A stretch of DNA of 64,000 bases, taken from a virus. The notes under the pieces are model-generated. The model made no database searches, was not told the origin of the DNA, and saw nothing but the letters and a program-made list of their open reading frames with translations. Below, in pieces: positions 1-7,829 of this stretch; position 1 is the stretch's first letter, and each line of letters opens with the position of its first letter. The stretch spans positions 103,827-167,826 of IMG/VR virus record IMGVR_UViG_3300046810_000101. One strand, written 5' to 3'. The position numbers were made by a program, and so were the translations under genes.

Positions 1-301
1 AATGGTAATAGAATCGACTAGTGTATTAGGAATTGATATGGTAGACTAGTGATGGTGGGAGGACTATTGTGTTTCGATAGGGGGTGCTAGTGTGGGAGGG
101 GTGCCAGGGGTGCCGGGGAGGGGTGAAAATTAAGGTTCCATACCTATGGATTCCTTGGCAGTTTAGTGGATGTGAGTAAGTTATTAGACACCCTCCCCGA
201 TTCCAAAAAATTTCCATATGTACAGAAATCGACAAAAAGTTTCCTAGATGTCGATTCCAAAAAAATTTTCCACCAAAAAATTCGGCTTCAAAACTTTTTC
301 C
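1..301. other. Non-coding stretch downstream of the early operon, G-rich, with a direct repeat
   Basis: I see no convincing gene here. The + strand is G-rich between about 60 and 125. The word CGATTCCAAAAAA occurs twice, near 199 and 251, each followed by a T-rich tract. This follows the last gene of the leftward operon, so it may be a transcription end region, but I see no clean terminator hairpin. The open frames across it have poor composition. Confidence 0.4.
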
Positions 302-520
302 CTATACTTTCTCAGGGGCCAGCAAGCATTCCGGGGTATCATACTTTTCAGCAATCTCCCGAATGGTTTCGATGTATTCATCCGATGGCAGATGCTGGTA
401 GTAAGCAAGCAATCTCGTTATATGCTCCCGGAACCTTTCATCCCCTCGCTTGAGGAAATACATCATATCCATGATCGCATATTCCCGCATGGAGCTTTCC
501 GGGGATTCTTGGAGCTTCAT
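302..520 (-). CDS. Small protein of unknown function
   Basis: A 72-residue acidic, probably helical protein that I do not recognise. I chose the ATG at 520 because it overlaps the TGA of the upstream gene as ATGA, the rule for this operon. It ends in TAG followed four codons later by TGA, which matters because the window encodes a tRNA with a CUA anticodon. Confidence 0.6.
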   Translation of the reverse strand: MKLQESPESSMREYAIMDMMYFLKRGDERFREHITRLLAYYQHLPSDEYIETIREIAEKYDTPECLLAPEKV

Positions 521-744
521 GATTTTCTTGCTCCGACATCCCATCCGATGATAGCTCTTTCGAACCCCGGCTGGGCATCTTGGTAGTTCATTGAAAACTT
601 TGGACCCCTCGCCCCGCAGTCATGGCATTCTACCCAACATTTACCCCAATGATGATTAGGGGAGGTTTTACCTTGACAGAATGGGCATACCGATAATACT
701 GGGTACTTGGCTTCGATTGCATCTAAAGCACTGCCTATGCACAT
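517..744 (-). CDS. Lar-like zinc-ribbon protein (possible anti-restriction)
   Basis: A 75-residue protein with a CPFCQG knuckle near residue 20, a CHDCGARGP knuckle near 40 and a C-terminal acidic-aromatic stretch ending in a GW motif. This CPFC...CxxCGARGP...AIxxW pattern is that of the Lar restriction-alleviation family, which in E. coli prophage Rac stimulates EcoKI modification. Many phages carry such ribbons without proven anti-restriction activity, so the fold call is firmer than the role. The start at 744 overlaps the TAG stop of the upstream gene. Confidence 0.65.
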   Translation of the reverse strand: MCIGSALDAIEAKYPVLSVCPFCQGKTSPNHHWGKCWVECHDCGARGPKFSMNYQDAQPGFERAIIGWDVGARKS

Positions 745-914
745 TCTTCTATTACCTCGAATGCATCAAATAGAAACCATGTATCATATCCAGCTACCGT
801 AATTCTTGGTGGTAGCCTTGGATCGACATTGGTAATCACATAAACCCCACCTACCACTAATTCACCCACACAGGGATGAATCCGCCGAACTTCTTTACCG
901 ATCAATTCTTTCAT
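735..914 (-). CDS. Small protein of unknown function, SH3-like beta composition
   Basis: A 59-residue, strand-rich protein with a G-V-Y-V-I-T pattern, similar to short KOW/SH3-like phage proteins. I took the ATG at 914, which overlaps the upstream TGA as TGATG; a GTG lies one codon further up. Its own stop is TAG, ten bases inside the next gene. Function unknown. Confidence 0.55.
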   Translation of the reverse strand: MKELIGKEVRRIHPCVGELVVGGVYVITNVDPRLPPRITVAGYDTWFLFDAFEVIEECA

Positions 915-1102
915 CACATACCCCTATAGGAACATTTGAAGGTATGGGAATAATTCAGGGTGTCAACCCCACATTCCGAACACCGATATTGTTCAATCAA
1001 TTTCTTATTGAACGCTATGGTCCTTGCTCTGGCCTTGGCTAACCTTTCTTCCGGGGTGCCCATCCTTGCAAGGATCTTATCAAACAAATCATCGGTGGTC
1101 AT
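914..1102 (-). CDS. Small CxxC protein of unknown function
   Basis: A 62-residue protein with a charged helical N-terminal half and a CSEC pair near residue 41, plus a later cysteine and histidine that could complete a zinc site. The start ATG overlaps the upstream stop as ATGA. Not recognised. Confidence 0.6.
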   Translation of the reverse strand: MTTDDLFDKILARMGTPEERLAKARARTIAFNKKLIEQYRCSECGVDTLNYSHTFKCSYRGM

Positions 1103-1278
1103 TTGATCAATTTCCCTTCACTATCCAGATATTGCGATCCGGTGATGGTCTTGGTCCGACCACATTTGATGCATTGGATATCTTGGTAACCCCACAGAGG
1201 AATTCCAAAAATACCGCTATACCAAAAACTGATTGACTTATATCGATGGTCGCACATAAACCGGGAGAAGAATTTCAT
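1099..1278 (-). CDS. Small zinc-ribbon-like protein
   Basis: A 59-residue protein starting MKFFSRFMCDHRYK with a later CIKCGR pair. The C-x-H...CxxC spacing suggests a half zinc ribbon seen in many phage small proteins. Both ends overlap neighbours as ATGA (1275-1278 and 1099-1102), which strongly supports it as real. No function can be assigned. Confidence 0.65.
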   Translation of the reverse strand: MKFFSRFMCDHRYKSISFWYSGIFGIPLWGYQDIQCIKCGRTKTITGSQYLDSEGKLIK

Positions 1279-1478
1279 TCAAGCACCTTCTTGATTCGAT
1301 TCAGCTTTCTATTGGCTTCTTTCAATTGATCACGCTGAATATCACGGATACGATGATTTTCGTATATCAGCCCAATCATAGACAACATGATGTCAGGATC
1401 AATTTCCAGCATTTGCCCTGCTTCCTTCGCTTTCAATGCACGGGCTTGCATGAATCCGTAATCAATCAACAGATTCAT
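1275..1478 (-). CDS. Small helical protein of unknown function
   Basis: A 67-residue protein with a charged, heptad-like C-terminal half that looks like a short coiled coil. It is ATGA-linked on both sides. Not recognised. Confidence 0.6.
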   Translation of the reverse strand: MNLLIDYGFMQARALKAKEAGQMLEIDPDIMLSMIGLIYENHRIRDIQRDQLKEANRKLNRIKKVLE

Positions 1479-1678
1479 CCAATCACCGCATCAGGGTCTT
1501 CCAGCTTATGGATGTTATCGAGGAATTCGACTGGCCTATCACTTACATACCATTCATGTCGATTCATGTTAAAGAATTCCAATACATTCCAAGCCAGACG
1601 ATAGAACATTTCATCATGGAATGCATTTGGATAGACACAATGTGTAGCACCCTTGGGATACTTTCTGATTTTGGTCAT
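1475..1678 (-). CDS. Small protein of unknown function
   Basis: A 67-residue protein opening MTKIRKYPKGATHC and rich in aromatic residues, a style common among T4-like early gene products. It is ATGA-coupled to both neighbours. No domain recognised. Confidence 0.6.
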   Translation of the reverse strand: MTKIRKYPKGATHCVYPNAFHDEMFYRLAWNVLEFFNMNRHEWYVSDRPVEFLDNIHKLEDPDAVIG

Positions 1679-2160
1679 TGGGGATTTTCCAGTTCGACAA
1701 TCCGGTATTTCAAATCAAGGATAGTTTGCTCATGTTTGTGAGCCAAACTACGCCATTGGGATTTGATCATATTGGCATCATTCAACTTTGTTTCAAGTTC
1801 CTTGATGTGTTGTTCCTTCAAATTCCGATGATACCGTGCAAGGTTCTTCTGTTCAATTTCAGCATCCCGATCAGTGGTCATAGCGTCAAGCAGGAAATTC
1901 AGGTTGAACAATTCCTTTCTGTGCTGTTCGCTTTTGGCATTGATGGTATTGCACAGCTCTTGCGGAATCACCGCTGGCCTGACATCATTCAGGTATTTGC
2001 TCAATTCATCCCGAAGGGTTTTCAGGGATTCATAATCTGTGATAATGGTTCGACCATGATCCGGGACTTTGCAGAACAGAGCGTGTTTGAAACTCCCTAT
2101 CGGGGCTATCGAAATTCTACCATCAAATTGATTGTAGACATCTTTGATTTGTACTTTCAT
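1675..2160 (-). CDS. Coiled-coil protein with MTxDRDAE motif
   Basis: A 161-residue protein: a globular N-terminal part of about 60 residues, then a long coiled coil. The coil contains AMTTDRDAE, nearly repeated as TMTADRDAE in the gene at 4374-4823, so the two are probably paralogues sharing a C-terminal module. I chose the internal ATG at 2160 because it makes an ATGA overlap with the upstream gene. Function unknown; structural or scaffold-like contacts are possible. Confidence 0.6.
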   Translation of the reverse strand: MKVQIKDVYNQFDGRISIAPIGSFKHALFCKVPDHGRTIITDYESLKTLRDELSKYLNDVRPAVIPQELCNTINAKSEQHRKELFNLNFLLDAMTTDRDAEIEQKNLARYHRNLKEQHIKELETKLNDANMIKSQWRSLAHKHEQTILDLKYRIVELENPQ

Positions 2161-2387
2161 TCCGAACATGTCCTGACTGTAGAATCTGGATTGAATGCTG
2201 GGGCCATTGCAATACTACGATCATAGAAGGTCACGTAATACACAACACCTTTCTTACAGGTTTCCCCTGCAACATCCACTCGATACTGACCTATATCAGA
2301 GAACCGGGCGGCTATTTGTTTTTCAGATGCTTGTTCACATCCACTGAGCAACATTGCCGCTGCCATAACCAAAATGAAATATTTCAT
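2157..2387 (-). CDS. Small lipoprotein
   Basis: A 76-residue protein with a lysine-bearing, hydrophobic signal and lipobox LLSGC near residues 14-18, so the mature protein should be lipidated at that cysteine. Two further cysteines could form a disulfide. The ATG at 2387 overlaps the upstream TGA. Phage lipoproteins sometimes act in superinfection exclusion, but nothing here shows this. Confidence 0.7.
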   Translation of the reverse strand: MKYFILVMAAAMLLSGCEQASEKQIAARFSDIGQYRVDVAGETCKKGVVYYVTFYDRSIAMAPAFNPDSTVRTCSE

Positions 2388-2563
2388 CACATCGCCTTTA
2401 TATGATCTTGAATCAATCGCTTGACAAATTTTGAACTGGCCGTATCAATCAAATCAAGGTGTGGAATATAACCTTCGAATTCTTCTTTGGTAGTCCCGTC
2501 CGCAACCATGTCTTGGAACATGGCCCGCAGGTCTGCCATATGCTGAATGATTTCTTGATTCAT
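2387..2563 (-). CDS. Small helical protein of unknown function
   Basis: A 58-residue protein with alternating acidic and hydrophobic residues, probably helical. The chosen ATG at 2563 overlaps the upstream TAA by one base. Not recognised. Confidence 0.6.
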   Translation of the reverse strand: MNQEIIQHMADLRAMFQDMVADGTTKEEFEGYIPHLDLIDTASSKFVKRLIQDHIKAM

Positions 2564-3045
2564 TATTTGATCCAATTCTTATACGGATTATCTGATAGGT
2601 TTGAATTGTAGTATTTCGGATCACCTGTAACTTCTTTGGTAACCCATGCCGGGATTATGATCGATTCTGTTTCGGAAGTCAACTCGACTTCTGCTACGAT
2701 CAGTCCGGTGTTGTCACCGTGGAAAATATCAATTTCCCAGATTTTGTCATTGAGGTTTACGACATACCTTGACTTGTCGATGATTCCGGTGCATAGCAAC
2801 ATCAACTGCTTGGCTTCTTCGACATCAATTTCCTTTTCCCATTCAAACCGGGATAGGCCGTCATCCGTCGATTTACCCTTTACAGTAATGAATCCACGAT
2901 AGCTACCCAATCGGATTCGAACAGTTCGATTGGGATCTTGGCTCAAATAACCTTGGGTAATCCTGATTAGTGTCAATTGGCTGGGATTAACTTGCTTACC
3001 CAGCATCGTGCTATCAACCAAAAACTTACGTTCGATTTCTATCAT
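2563..3045 (-). CDS. CYTH-domain protein (triphosphatase or adenylate-cyclase-like fold)
   Basis: A 160-residue protein starting MIEIERKFLV, the signature ExExK of the CYTH superfamily (E3, E5, K7). Later features fit the triphosphate tunnel metalloenzyme fold: an arginine pair near TVRIRL, an ITVKGK strand, and an E-x-E near VAEVELTSE. CYTH enzymes hydrolyse inorganic triphosphate, thiamine triphosphate or other 5'-triphosphates. The single-domain length matches the small YgiF/NeuTTM type. Substrate cannot be read from sequence. The ATG at 3045 makes an ATGA overlap. Confidence 0.85.
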   Translation of the reverse strand: MIEIERKFLVDSTMLGKQVNPSQLTLIRITQGYLSQDPNRTVRIRLGSYRGFITVKGKSTDDGLSRFEWEKEIDVEEAKQLMLLCTGIIDKSRYVVNLNDKIWEIDIFHGDNTGLIVAEVELTSETESIIIPAWVTKEVTGDPKYYNSNLSDNPYKNWIK

Positions 3046-3389
3046 TGCTCTGCGAACCATTCTGTAATGGATTTCCAGTATCGATCAGACGCTACAAGGA
3101 ATTCAGCCCACAACAGGATATTATGCTGGTGGGTATCCTCAGTCCATTCACCGCCATTGTATGTATCGCCATATAGGTCGTACAACAATTCTTGATCAAT
3201 GCACTTATTACCGGCTTGAATCAAATCGATCAATTCATTGGATCTTTCGGTAAACCCTTTACCCAGCAACCAAAATGCCCACGACACGTCCTTAACCTTA
3301 TCGTGCATGTAATAGTCGGTAAAGCTTTCCCCGGCATTCATTTCCCATTCACGGATTTTAACCGCTAGGACTTCCGCTGATCTTTCCAT
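3042..3389 (-). CDS. Protein of unknown function
   Basis: A 115-residue, tryptophan-rich acidic protein. The ATG at 3389 overlaps the upstream TAA as TAATG; a longer N-terminus would run back through the upstream gene. No domain recognised. Confidence 0.6.
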   Translation of the reverse strand: MERSAEVLAVKIREWEMNAGESFTDYYMHDKVKDVSWAFWLLGKGFTERSNELIDLIQAGNKCIDQELLYDLYGDTYNGGEWTEDTHQHNILLWAEFLVASDRYWKSITEWFAEQ

Positions 3390-3637
3390 TAACCTTTCGC
3401 CTTCATTAACAATTCCATCAATTCGAATGCTTCTGTGATTTGCTTGTGGTATTGAGCTTCTGGATCGATCTTTGTACACCACCCACGATCACAGGATTTG
3501 ATTACCGGCTTTGACCCCGGCTTTACATCAATTCGCTGGTATTCGATGGTTCGACCGGCCTTGAGAACCTTCCAATAGCCTTTGTGGTAGCCGAGAACAA
3601 TATCCCCGACTTCAATACCATGACCTCTTACTTCCAT
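3389..3637 (-). CDS. Small SH3-like protein of unknown function
   Basis: An 82-residue protein with an IEVGDIVLGY start resembling the IKIGDFVV and YKVGDIVV openings of proteins at 16135 and 18891. These may form a loose family of beta-barrel (KOW/SH3-like) early proteins. Function unknown. Confidence 0.55.
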   Translation of the reverse strand: MEVRGHGIEVGDIVLGYHKGYWKVLKAGRTIEYQRIDVKPGSKPVIKSCDRGWCTKIDPEAQYHKQITEAFELMELLMKAKG

Positions 3638-3798
3638 GCTTTCACCTTGATTACATCAAAGATATAGACCGGCCAGAGCAAGGCTAATCCCAGATAGAAG
3701 AATTTGTTGTAATGGTCATGCAGAATCAGGAACGCGGCAGACAATACCCACCCAATTCCATAAATGACTGCGATGATAATCAATATGATCCAAATCAT
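3628..3798 (-). CDS. Small inner-membrane protein
   Basis: A 56-residue protein with two predicted membrane segments (about residues 2-24 and 33-48) and a short basic tail. The ATG at 3798 overlaps the upstream TGA as ATGA. Role unknown. Confidence 0.6.
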   Translation of the reverse strand: MIWIILIIIAVIYGIGWVLSAAFLILHDHYNKFFYLGLALLWPVYIFDVIKVKAWK

Positions 3799-3989
3799 TT
3801 GGACACCTTCGGCTGTGGGATAAAACCACCCAAACAATTCAGCGGGTCATATCCGGGTTTGGTAGAAGCATTGATAATACACTTCGGGAATTTGAGAAAA
3901 TCCTCGATGTCTTTGGTTGGGTCCGACAATTGGGTAACCAATTCTTGGTATTGCTTCAATTGCTCAGGGGTCATATTGGCGTGGCTCAT
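3795..3989 (-). CDS. Small protein of unknown function
   Basis: A 64-residue protein, helical at the N-terminus and proline-rich at the C-terminus. The ATG at 3989 gives the usual ATGA overlap. Not recognised. Confidence 0.55.
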   Translation of the reverse strand: MSHANMTPEQLKQYQELVTQLSDPTKDIEDFLKFPKCIINASTKPGYDPLNCLGGFIPQPKVSK

Positions 3990-4168
3990 TTTTCGGTACA
4001 ACTTGTCATGACCGAAACAGACATTTCAGTCCAATTAGCGGCTCTGGTGAAATCCTTGTGTAATTGCGTTTCCGCAGATGTACAGGCTTCGTGGCCGTTG
4101 TACTCATGGGATTGCAGAACCATGCCTTTCGGGTCTGTCAACAGAACCCACAAAATAAATATTTTCAT
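3986..4168 (-). CDS. Small possibly secreted protein
   Basis: A 60-residue protein beginning with a short hydrophobic stretch (MKIFILWVLL) that could be a signal or anchor, with two cysteines further on. It is ATGA-linked to both neighbours. Function unknown. Confidence 0.5.
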   Translation of the reverse strand: MKIFILWVLLTDPKGMVLQSHEYNGHEACTSAETQLHKDFTRAANWTEMSVSVMTSCTEK

Positions 4169-4377
4169 TCAATTTCCTTTGGTACAGGTTTGGGTAACGC
4201 CGCGTAAACCCTTTGGGCGAATTCAAGTGGTAGGTGTGGGATTGCTTCTTTTAGGAGAACACACAACTCCCCAGCGGCCAAGGCTACTTTGAATAGTTCC
4301 TTGACATCGACATATTGACCTTGAGTATCAGGGTACAATCCACCAACACCGTCACGAACTTCTCTATACCGAATCAT
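4165..4377 (-). CDS. Small protein of unknown function
   Basis: A 70-residue protein with an amphipathic central helix and a proline-rich end. Start and stop overlap neighbours as ATGA. Not recognised. Confidence 0.55.
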   Translation of the reverse strand: MIRYREVRDGVGGLYPDTQGQYVDVKELFKVALAAGELCVLLKEAIPHLPLEFAQRVYAALPKPVPKEIE

Positions 4378-4823
4378 GGATTATGCCCTAATAATGTGTA
4401 GGCATGATTGAGTCGTTCTTTCAGGCCAATGATTCGTTGGGATTGTTCATCCCGTTGTATCCGAGCGGTAGCCTTCATCGACTTTTCAGCGTCACGATCA
4501 GCGGTCATGGTTTCGAGTTGCAATTTCAACTTCTCGATTTCAGTCGCGTAGTAATGTTCGTTCTTGGCAAGGTCTTCATTCGCAACCCCGGACGCCATAT
4601 TGTATTCATGGAGTTGGGTCCGCATGTCGGCGGTGTCCTTGATATGTTCCAAAGTCATCAACCGACGAGCTTCGGAAACCTGAGCTTCGACAAACACGTC
4701 AACCGCATCGGCCTTGACCCATTTACCTTCCGGGGTTTCCTTAATTGATAGAACCCCGACATAGCTTGGCTCGCCCCAACTGGTGGTGTAATCCGCGTAA
4801 GCCGAAATATCGTATTTGATCAT
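4374..4823 (-). CDS. Coiled-coil protein, paralogue of the 1675-2160 product
   Basis: A 149-residue protein with a beta-rich N-terminal part of about 55 residues and a long C-terminal coiled coil. The motif TMTADRDAE near residue 105 and the following charged heptads closely parallel the 1675-2160 protein, while the N-terminal parts differ. This suggests duplication of a coiled-coil module. Function unknown. Confidence 0.6.
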   Translation of the reverse strand: MIKYDISAYADYTTSWGEPSYVGVLSIKETPEGKWVKADAVDVFVEAQVSEARRLMTLEHIKDTADMRTQLHEYNMASGVANEDLAKNEHYYATEIEKLKLQLETMTADRDAEKSMKATARIQRDEQSQRIIGLKERLNHAYTLLGHNP

Positions 4824-5122
4824 TACATCAATTCCATCAAATAGTCTTCGGTAAGATCGCAGAACCCTCTAGGCCAAGCATTCAATCTTGCCCCGGAATC
4901 TGGATACATCATTTTATCTTGAAACTTGAACCCTACGTCGGTGGCTTGTACCACACCACGTTTGATCAAAACCCGGAATGCGTCAAAGATCATCGTTTGG
5001 GAGAACTTGACTTCGTGGATAGCATTCGAGTCGTTGGCCCGTTCTACAAAGCTTTGGGCGGTTTCCATTGCCTTGACATCAGGAACACAAATCCCATCTG
5101 GGTGATATTCTAAAATAATCAT
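4823..5122 (-). CDS. Protein of unknown function
   Basis: A 99-residue protein with mixed alpha/beta composition and a hydrophobic MIILEY start. It begins inside the overlap with the small zinc-ribbon gene upstream (ATGA at 5119-5122). Not recognised. Confidence 0.55.
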   Translation of the reverse strand: MIILEYHPDGICVPDVKAMETAQSFVERANDSNAIHEVKFSQTMIFDAFRVLIKRGVVQATDVGFKFQDKMMYPDSGARLNAWPRGFCDLTEDYLMELM

Positions 5123-5256
5123 TTCTTCAATCTCTTTTTACCCATGCGGGTTTTACACTCTGGGCATTTTGATCCAATAGCGACTATAGCTTTGTCGCAG
5201 GAACAATACCCTTTACCCAATTTGGGGGATTTGGCTTGGATTCGATTTCTGCCCAT
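5119..5256 (-). CDS. Tiny zinc-ribbon protein
   Basis: A 45-residue, very basic protein with CSC near residue 18 and CPEC near 33: a compact zinc ribbon with lysine-rich ends, likely able to bind nucleic acid. It overlaps both neighbours (TGATG at 5256, ATGA at 5122), which argues it is a real gene. Confidence 0.65.
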   Translation of the reverse strand: MGRNRIQAKSPKLGKGYCSCDKAIVAIGSKCPECKTRMGKKRLKK

Positions 5257-5456
5257 CACCACCCGCCGCAGATGTTGATACCCATGACTTCGGGCTTACC
5301 ATCTAGTCGATCAATGATTTGAAGTGTTTCCGACAATCTGGAATAACACACATCAATCCCTTCACCATTTAGCTTGATGCTGAAATGGCCGTACTGGTTT
5401 TGATATACATCATATCCCTTGTACCAAATAACCACAGGGGAAATTGCAATGATCAT
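5256..5456 (-). CDS. Small protein of unknown function
   Basis: A 66-residue protein with alternating hydrophobic and polar residues suggesting beta structure. It overlaps the next gene as TGATG. Not recognised. Confidence 0.5.
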   Translation of the reverse strand: MIIAISPVVIWYKGYDVYQNQYGHFSIKLNGEGIDVCYSRLSETLQIIDRLDGKPEVMGINICGGW

Positions 5457-5938
5457 TTACCCACCATTACATCAATGTCCTTGACAACTGCATCAATTTC
5501 CGCGAACCACATGTCAGTCGTTGGGTGGGATTTCGAATTGCGGATGTCTTGGATCAACTCACGGAACCGGGTGATTTGCTGATCCCGACGATTCAATTCC
5601 TTGTACAAGGCTCTATCAGTGCGATCCCCGTACTTCGAGAACCGCATTAACCAGTGAGCTTGCTCGTTCTGGATCTTACACAGAGCAAAGTGATAGTTAA
5701 TGCTTCGGCGTTTTTCATCCGGGTACAGGCTGTGCATTCGTTCTTGATCTAGTTTGAGCTTCCGAATTTCTTCTTGGGCGTCAAGTAATAGCTGTTCATC
5801 GATCAAATTAACGATCTTGGTATTTTGGTCTTTACCGAACAGACGTTCAATAACATCACGATCATCAATACCACACAAATGCAACTTGTTGGTTTCGATA
5901 TTCAATAAGGCCCAACCTACTACATTAGTCGTGGTCAC
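5453..5938 (-). CDS. Coiled-coil protein of unknown function, GTG start
   Basis: A 161-residue protein. The first 40 residues (VVGWALLNIETNKLHLC) resemble the opening of the product at 54934 (LVYGVFDPKTNKLHRV), suggesting a shared small N-terminal domain. The rest is mostly helical. The start is GTG at 5938 since no upstream ATG is in frame. Confidence 0.55.
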   Translation of the reverse strand: MTTTNVVGWALLNIETNKLHLCGIDDRDVIERLFGKDQNTKIVNLIDEQLLLDAQEEIRKLKLDQERMHSLYPDEKRRSINYHFALCKIQNEQAHWLMRFSKYGDRTDRALYKELNRRDQQITRFRELIQDIRNSKSHPTTDMWFAEIDAVVKDIDVMVGK

Positions 5939-6035
5939 TATCCCAGTCCTCTTGATTACGACGACGCTCTGCCAATTCCTCGGCGTCTTGCCATTCTTGT
6001 TCGGTCAATCCAAACTCCTTGTGGGTGAACCACAT
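5925..6035 (-). CDS. Very small acidic open reading frame, doubtful
   Basis: Codes for 36 residues (MWFTHKEFGLTEQEW..., then a charged helix ending in D-rich sequence). It starts inside the preceding zinc-ribbon gene and ends 14 bases inside the next gene. The composition looks coding and no other frame fills the gap, but the size makes it uncertain. Confidence 0.35.
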   Translation of the reverse strand: MWFTHKEFGLTEQEWQDAEELAERRRNQEDWDSDHD

Positions 6036-6118
6036 TTAGGGCAGGTATAGTTTGGCCCCATGAATCGATAGTGTGCCCACCAGCCACACGCGGTACTAAC
6101 GCAAGCTACATAACCCAT
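6005..6118 (-). CDS. Tiny zinc-ribbon protein
   Basis: A 37-residue protein with C6, C11 and a CPKCG pair near residues 26-30, a compact zinc ribbon. Its ATG overlaps the upstream TAA by one base. It is one of several such miniature zinc proteins in this operon. Confidence 0.55.
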   Translation of the reverse strand: MGYVACVSTACGWWAHYRFMGPNYTCPKCGSPTRSLD

Positions 6119-6405
6119 TAGCTAATCTCAATTGGTCTAGTGTATTGGCCCCAATCATCGGATTCTGTAAGCAGAACCGAATCAATGACCTTGTAAGGTT
6201 CCCCTCGTTCTTTCAGGAATTGAATCCCGCCGATACAGGGTTTCGAGTTGTCTTTGTGACATGCCCACGTTTTACCATGATGCACCCGCATGGTGCGGAT
6301 GTCCCAAGGCTCTGGAAGGCAGCCGTAGTTTTGAACCTGTTCACTTGCCTCTGTCCATGCGAACGGGCAAGTTGCGTCCGGGTCATCGTGATCGCAAACG
6401 CTCAT
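6118..6405 (-). CDS. Cysteine-rich conserved phage protein
   Basis: A 95-residue protein with [17 protein letters not shown] at the start, then [11 protein letters not shown] and a HGKTWACH motif. The cysteine and histidine pattern (C4, C13, later C-H and C) suggests a metal site. Similar small proteins occur in many tailed phages, without known role. ATGA overlap upstream. Confidence 0.6.
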   Translation of the reverse strand: MSVCDHDDPDATCPFAWTEASEQVQNYGCLPEPWDIRTMRVHHGKTWACHKDNSKPCIGGIQFLKERGEPYKVIDSVLLTESDDWGQYTRPIEIS

Positions 6406-6563
6406 TTGATGTTTCTCAGTCTAAGCGGATCAACAACCGACCAATAAGCCCGATAGGCTCGAACGTACTCCACGTAGAAGTCGTCAACTTGATCGGACCC
6501 TGTATTGTCCTGATAGTCCAATTGAGCGACAACCAGTTTCATTCGAAGGTCTTCGGTATCCAT
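6402..6563 (-). CDS. Small protein of unknown function
   Basis: A 53-residue acidic N-terminal, basic C-terminal protein ([12 protein letters not shown]...). It is overlap-coupled at both ends (TAATG at 6563, ATGA at 6405), fitting the operon pattern. Not recognised. Confidence 0.6.
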   Translation of the reverse strand: MDTEDLRMKLVVAQLDYQDNTGSDQVDDFYVEYVRAYRAYWSVVDPLRLRNIK

Positions 6564-6823
6564 TAACAATGAATCTCGATTTTAGTAGCCACTGGGTTAC
6601 CGTTAACGATTTCCATGATATGGGATAACCGACCGATAGCATTGGAAACCATTGAACATTCTTCACGCCACTTTGTACCATCCCATTGAACTGGAATAGA
6701 CCAGATGGTTGCGTACTGTCCGGGGAACTTCTTATAAACCATACGGTTTCTAGTTCCACTGGCGGATACGGCTCTCAGAACCGTACCAATCGGAATATCA
6801 TCAATATGTAAATGAAGTGTCAT
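6563..6823 (-). CDS. Small protein of unknown function
   Basis: An 86-residue, probably beta-rich protein. It is TAATG-coupled to the gene upstream. No domain recognised. Confidence 0.55.
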   Translation of the reverse strand: MTLHLHIDDIPIGTVLRAVSASGTRNRMVYKKFPGQYATIWSIPVQWDGTKWREECSMVSNAIGRLSHIMEIVNGNPVATKIEIHC

Positions 6824-7395
6824 TAGCCCACCAACAGGTCTGGACCGTCGATATGTTCAATCCACAGACGTTCCAGCTTCTGGTAATCCGCGATACCCAG
6901 ATAGATTTCCGGCTCGTTGACCAAAAGCATCAATTCCTCAAGGAAATTCAGATTGTGCTTTTTGGTGACTACGGCCTGATACGGCAGCAGGCGGTAGTCG
7001 CTCCACTTCTCAAGGTGCGATGGAGTCAGGTTTTCCAGAACATCCCAGTCGAGGTTCGTCCAGAATTCGTAATTGAAGTCTTCAACAGAACGGCTCAGCT
7101 CGTAGACGTTGATTGAAGTCCGATCACCAACCTTGATGAACCCGAACCATGTGATAGGTTCATACTTGACATTGCGTACCCGAGCGACGGAATAGTCCCG
7201 CCATGCTTTACCAGAATCTCGGTACGCATCCAGCTCAAGGATCTTGACCCCACGATTTACATCAAACTCGGCTTGGGCGACGATATCCTGTTCGGCCAAT
7301 TCCGCATTCAGTTTCTGGAGGTACATCAACAAGGCACTGACCTTGCCGTTCAAGTCGGAACCGCTGATTTTCACATAACCGTCAATATTTTTCAT
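6823..7395 (-). CDS. Protein of unknown function
   Basis: A 190-residue, soluble, mixed alpha/beta protein with many aromatic residues. It is ATGA-coupled to the upstream gene. I recognise no motif. Confidence 0.65.
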   Translation of the reverse strand: MKNIDGYVKISGSDLNGKVSALLMYLQKLNAELAEQDIVAQAEFDVNRGVKILELDAYRDSGKAWRDYSVARVRNVKYEPITWFGFIKVGDRTSINVYELSRSVEDFNYEFWTNLDWDVLENLTPSHLEKWSDYRLLPYQAVVTKKHNLNFLEELMLLVNEPEIYLGIADYQKLERLWIEHIDGPDLLVG

Positions 7396-7829
7396 ACTTC
7401 AACCTTATCAATTCGAATTTTGTACCCAATATCCGGGGTATCAAGTTCCCAGAAATTACGACGGGTTTCTGGGATGTTCATGCTACGTGCAAAACTATGG
7501 GCGGCTAGTGAAACTTCATCCCATTCCATAGACGGAAAATCAATTTCCCCTACGCACACGCCATTGAAATACTGGGTGAACACTAATTGAAACAATGGGT
7601 CTGGGGTTACTTGTTCCAGATATTGTTTCTCAACCCGGCATTCCGCATATGATTTCCCAAAGTCTTCTGGGGTGAACCAATACGACACAATCGTATTGTC
7701 TTTGTACTTCCAGTATGCGCGATCCGCGTATACCACATCACCCTTCTTGGCGAAGAAATAATCTTGGATGTACACCAATTTGATCATTTCCCGCTGGGCG
7801 ACCGGTTCGAAGTCGCAATCACACGTCAT
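7392..7829 (-). CDS. Protein of unknown function
   Basis: A 145-residue soluble protein opening MTCDCDFEPV, with two early cysteines. It overlaps the upstream membrane protein by 11 bases and the downstream gene as ATGA. Not recognised. Confidence 0.6.
   Translation of the reverse strand: MTCDCDFEPVAQREMIKLVYIQDYFFAKKGDVVYADRAYWKYKDNTIVSYWFTPEDFGKSYAECRVEKQYLEQVTPDPLFQLVFTQYFNGVCVGEIDFPSMEWDEVSLAAHSFARSMNIPETRRNFWELDTPDIGYKIRIDKVEV

Noticed and set aside
26-235. Open frame of 69 codons on the minus strand in the first 300 bases
   Set aside because: Composition is proline, histidine and tyrosine-rich, unlike the neighbours, no overlap coupling and no ribosome-binding site.
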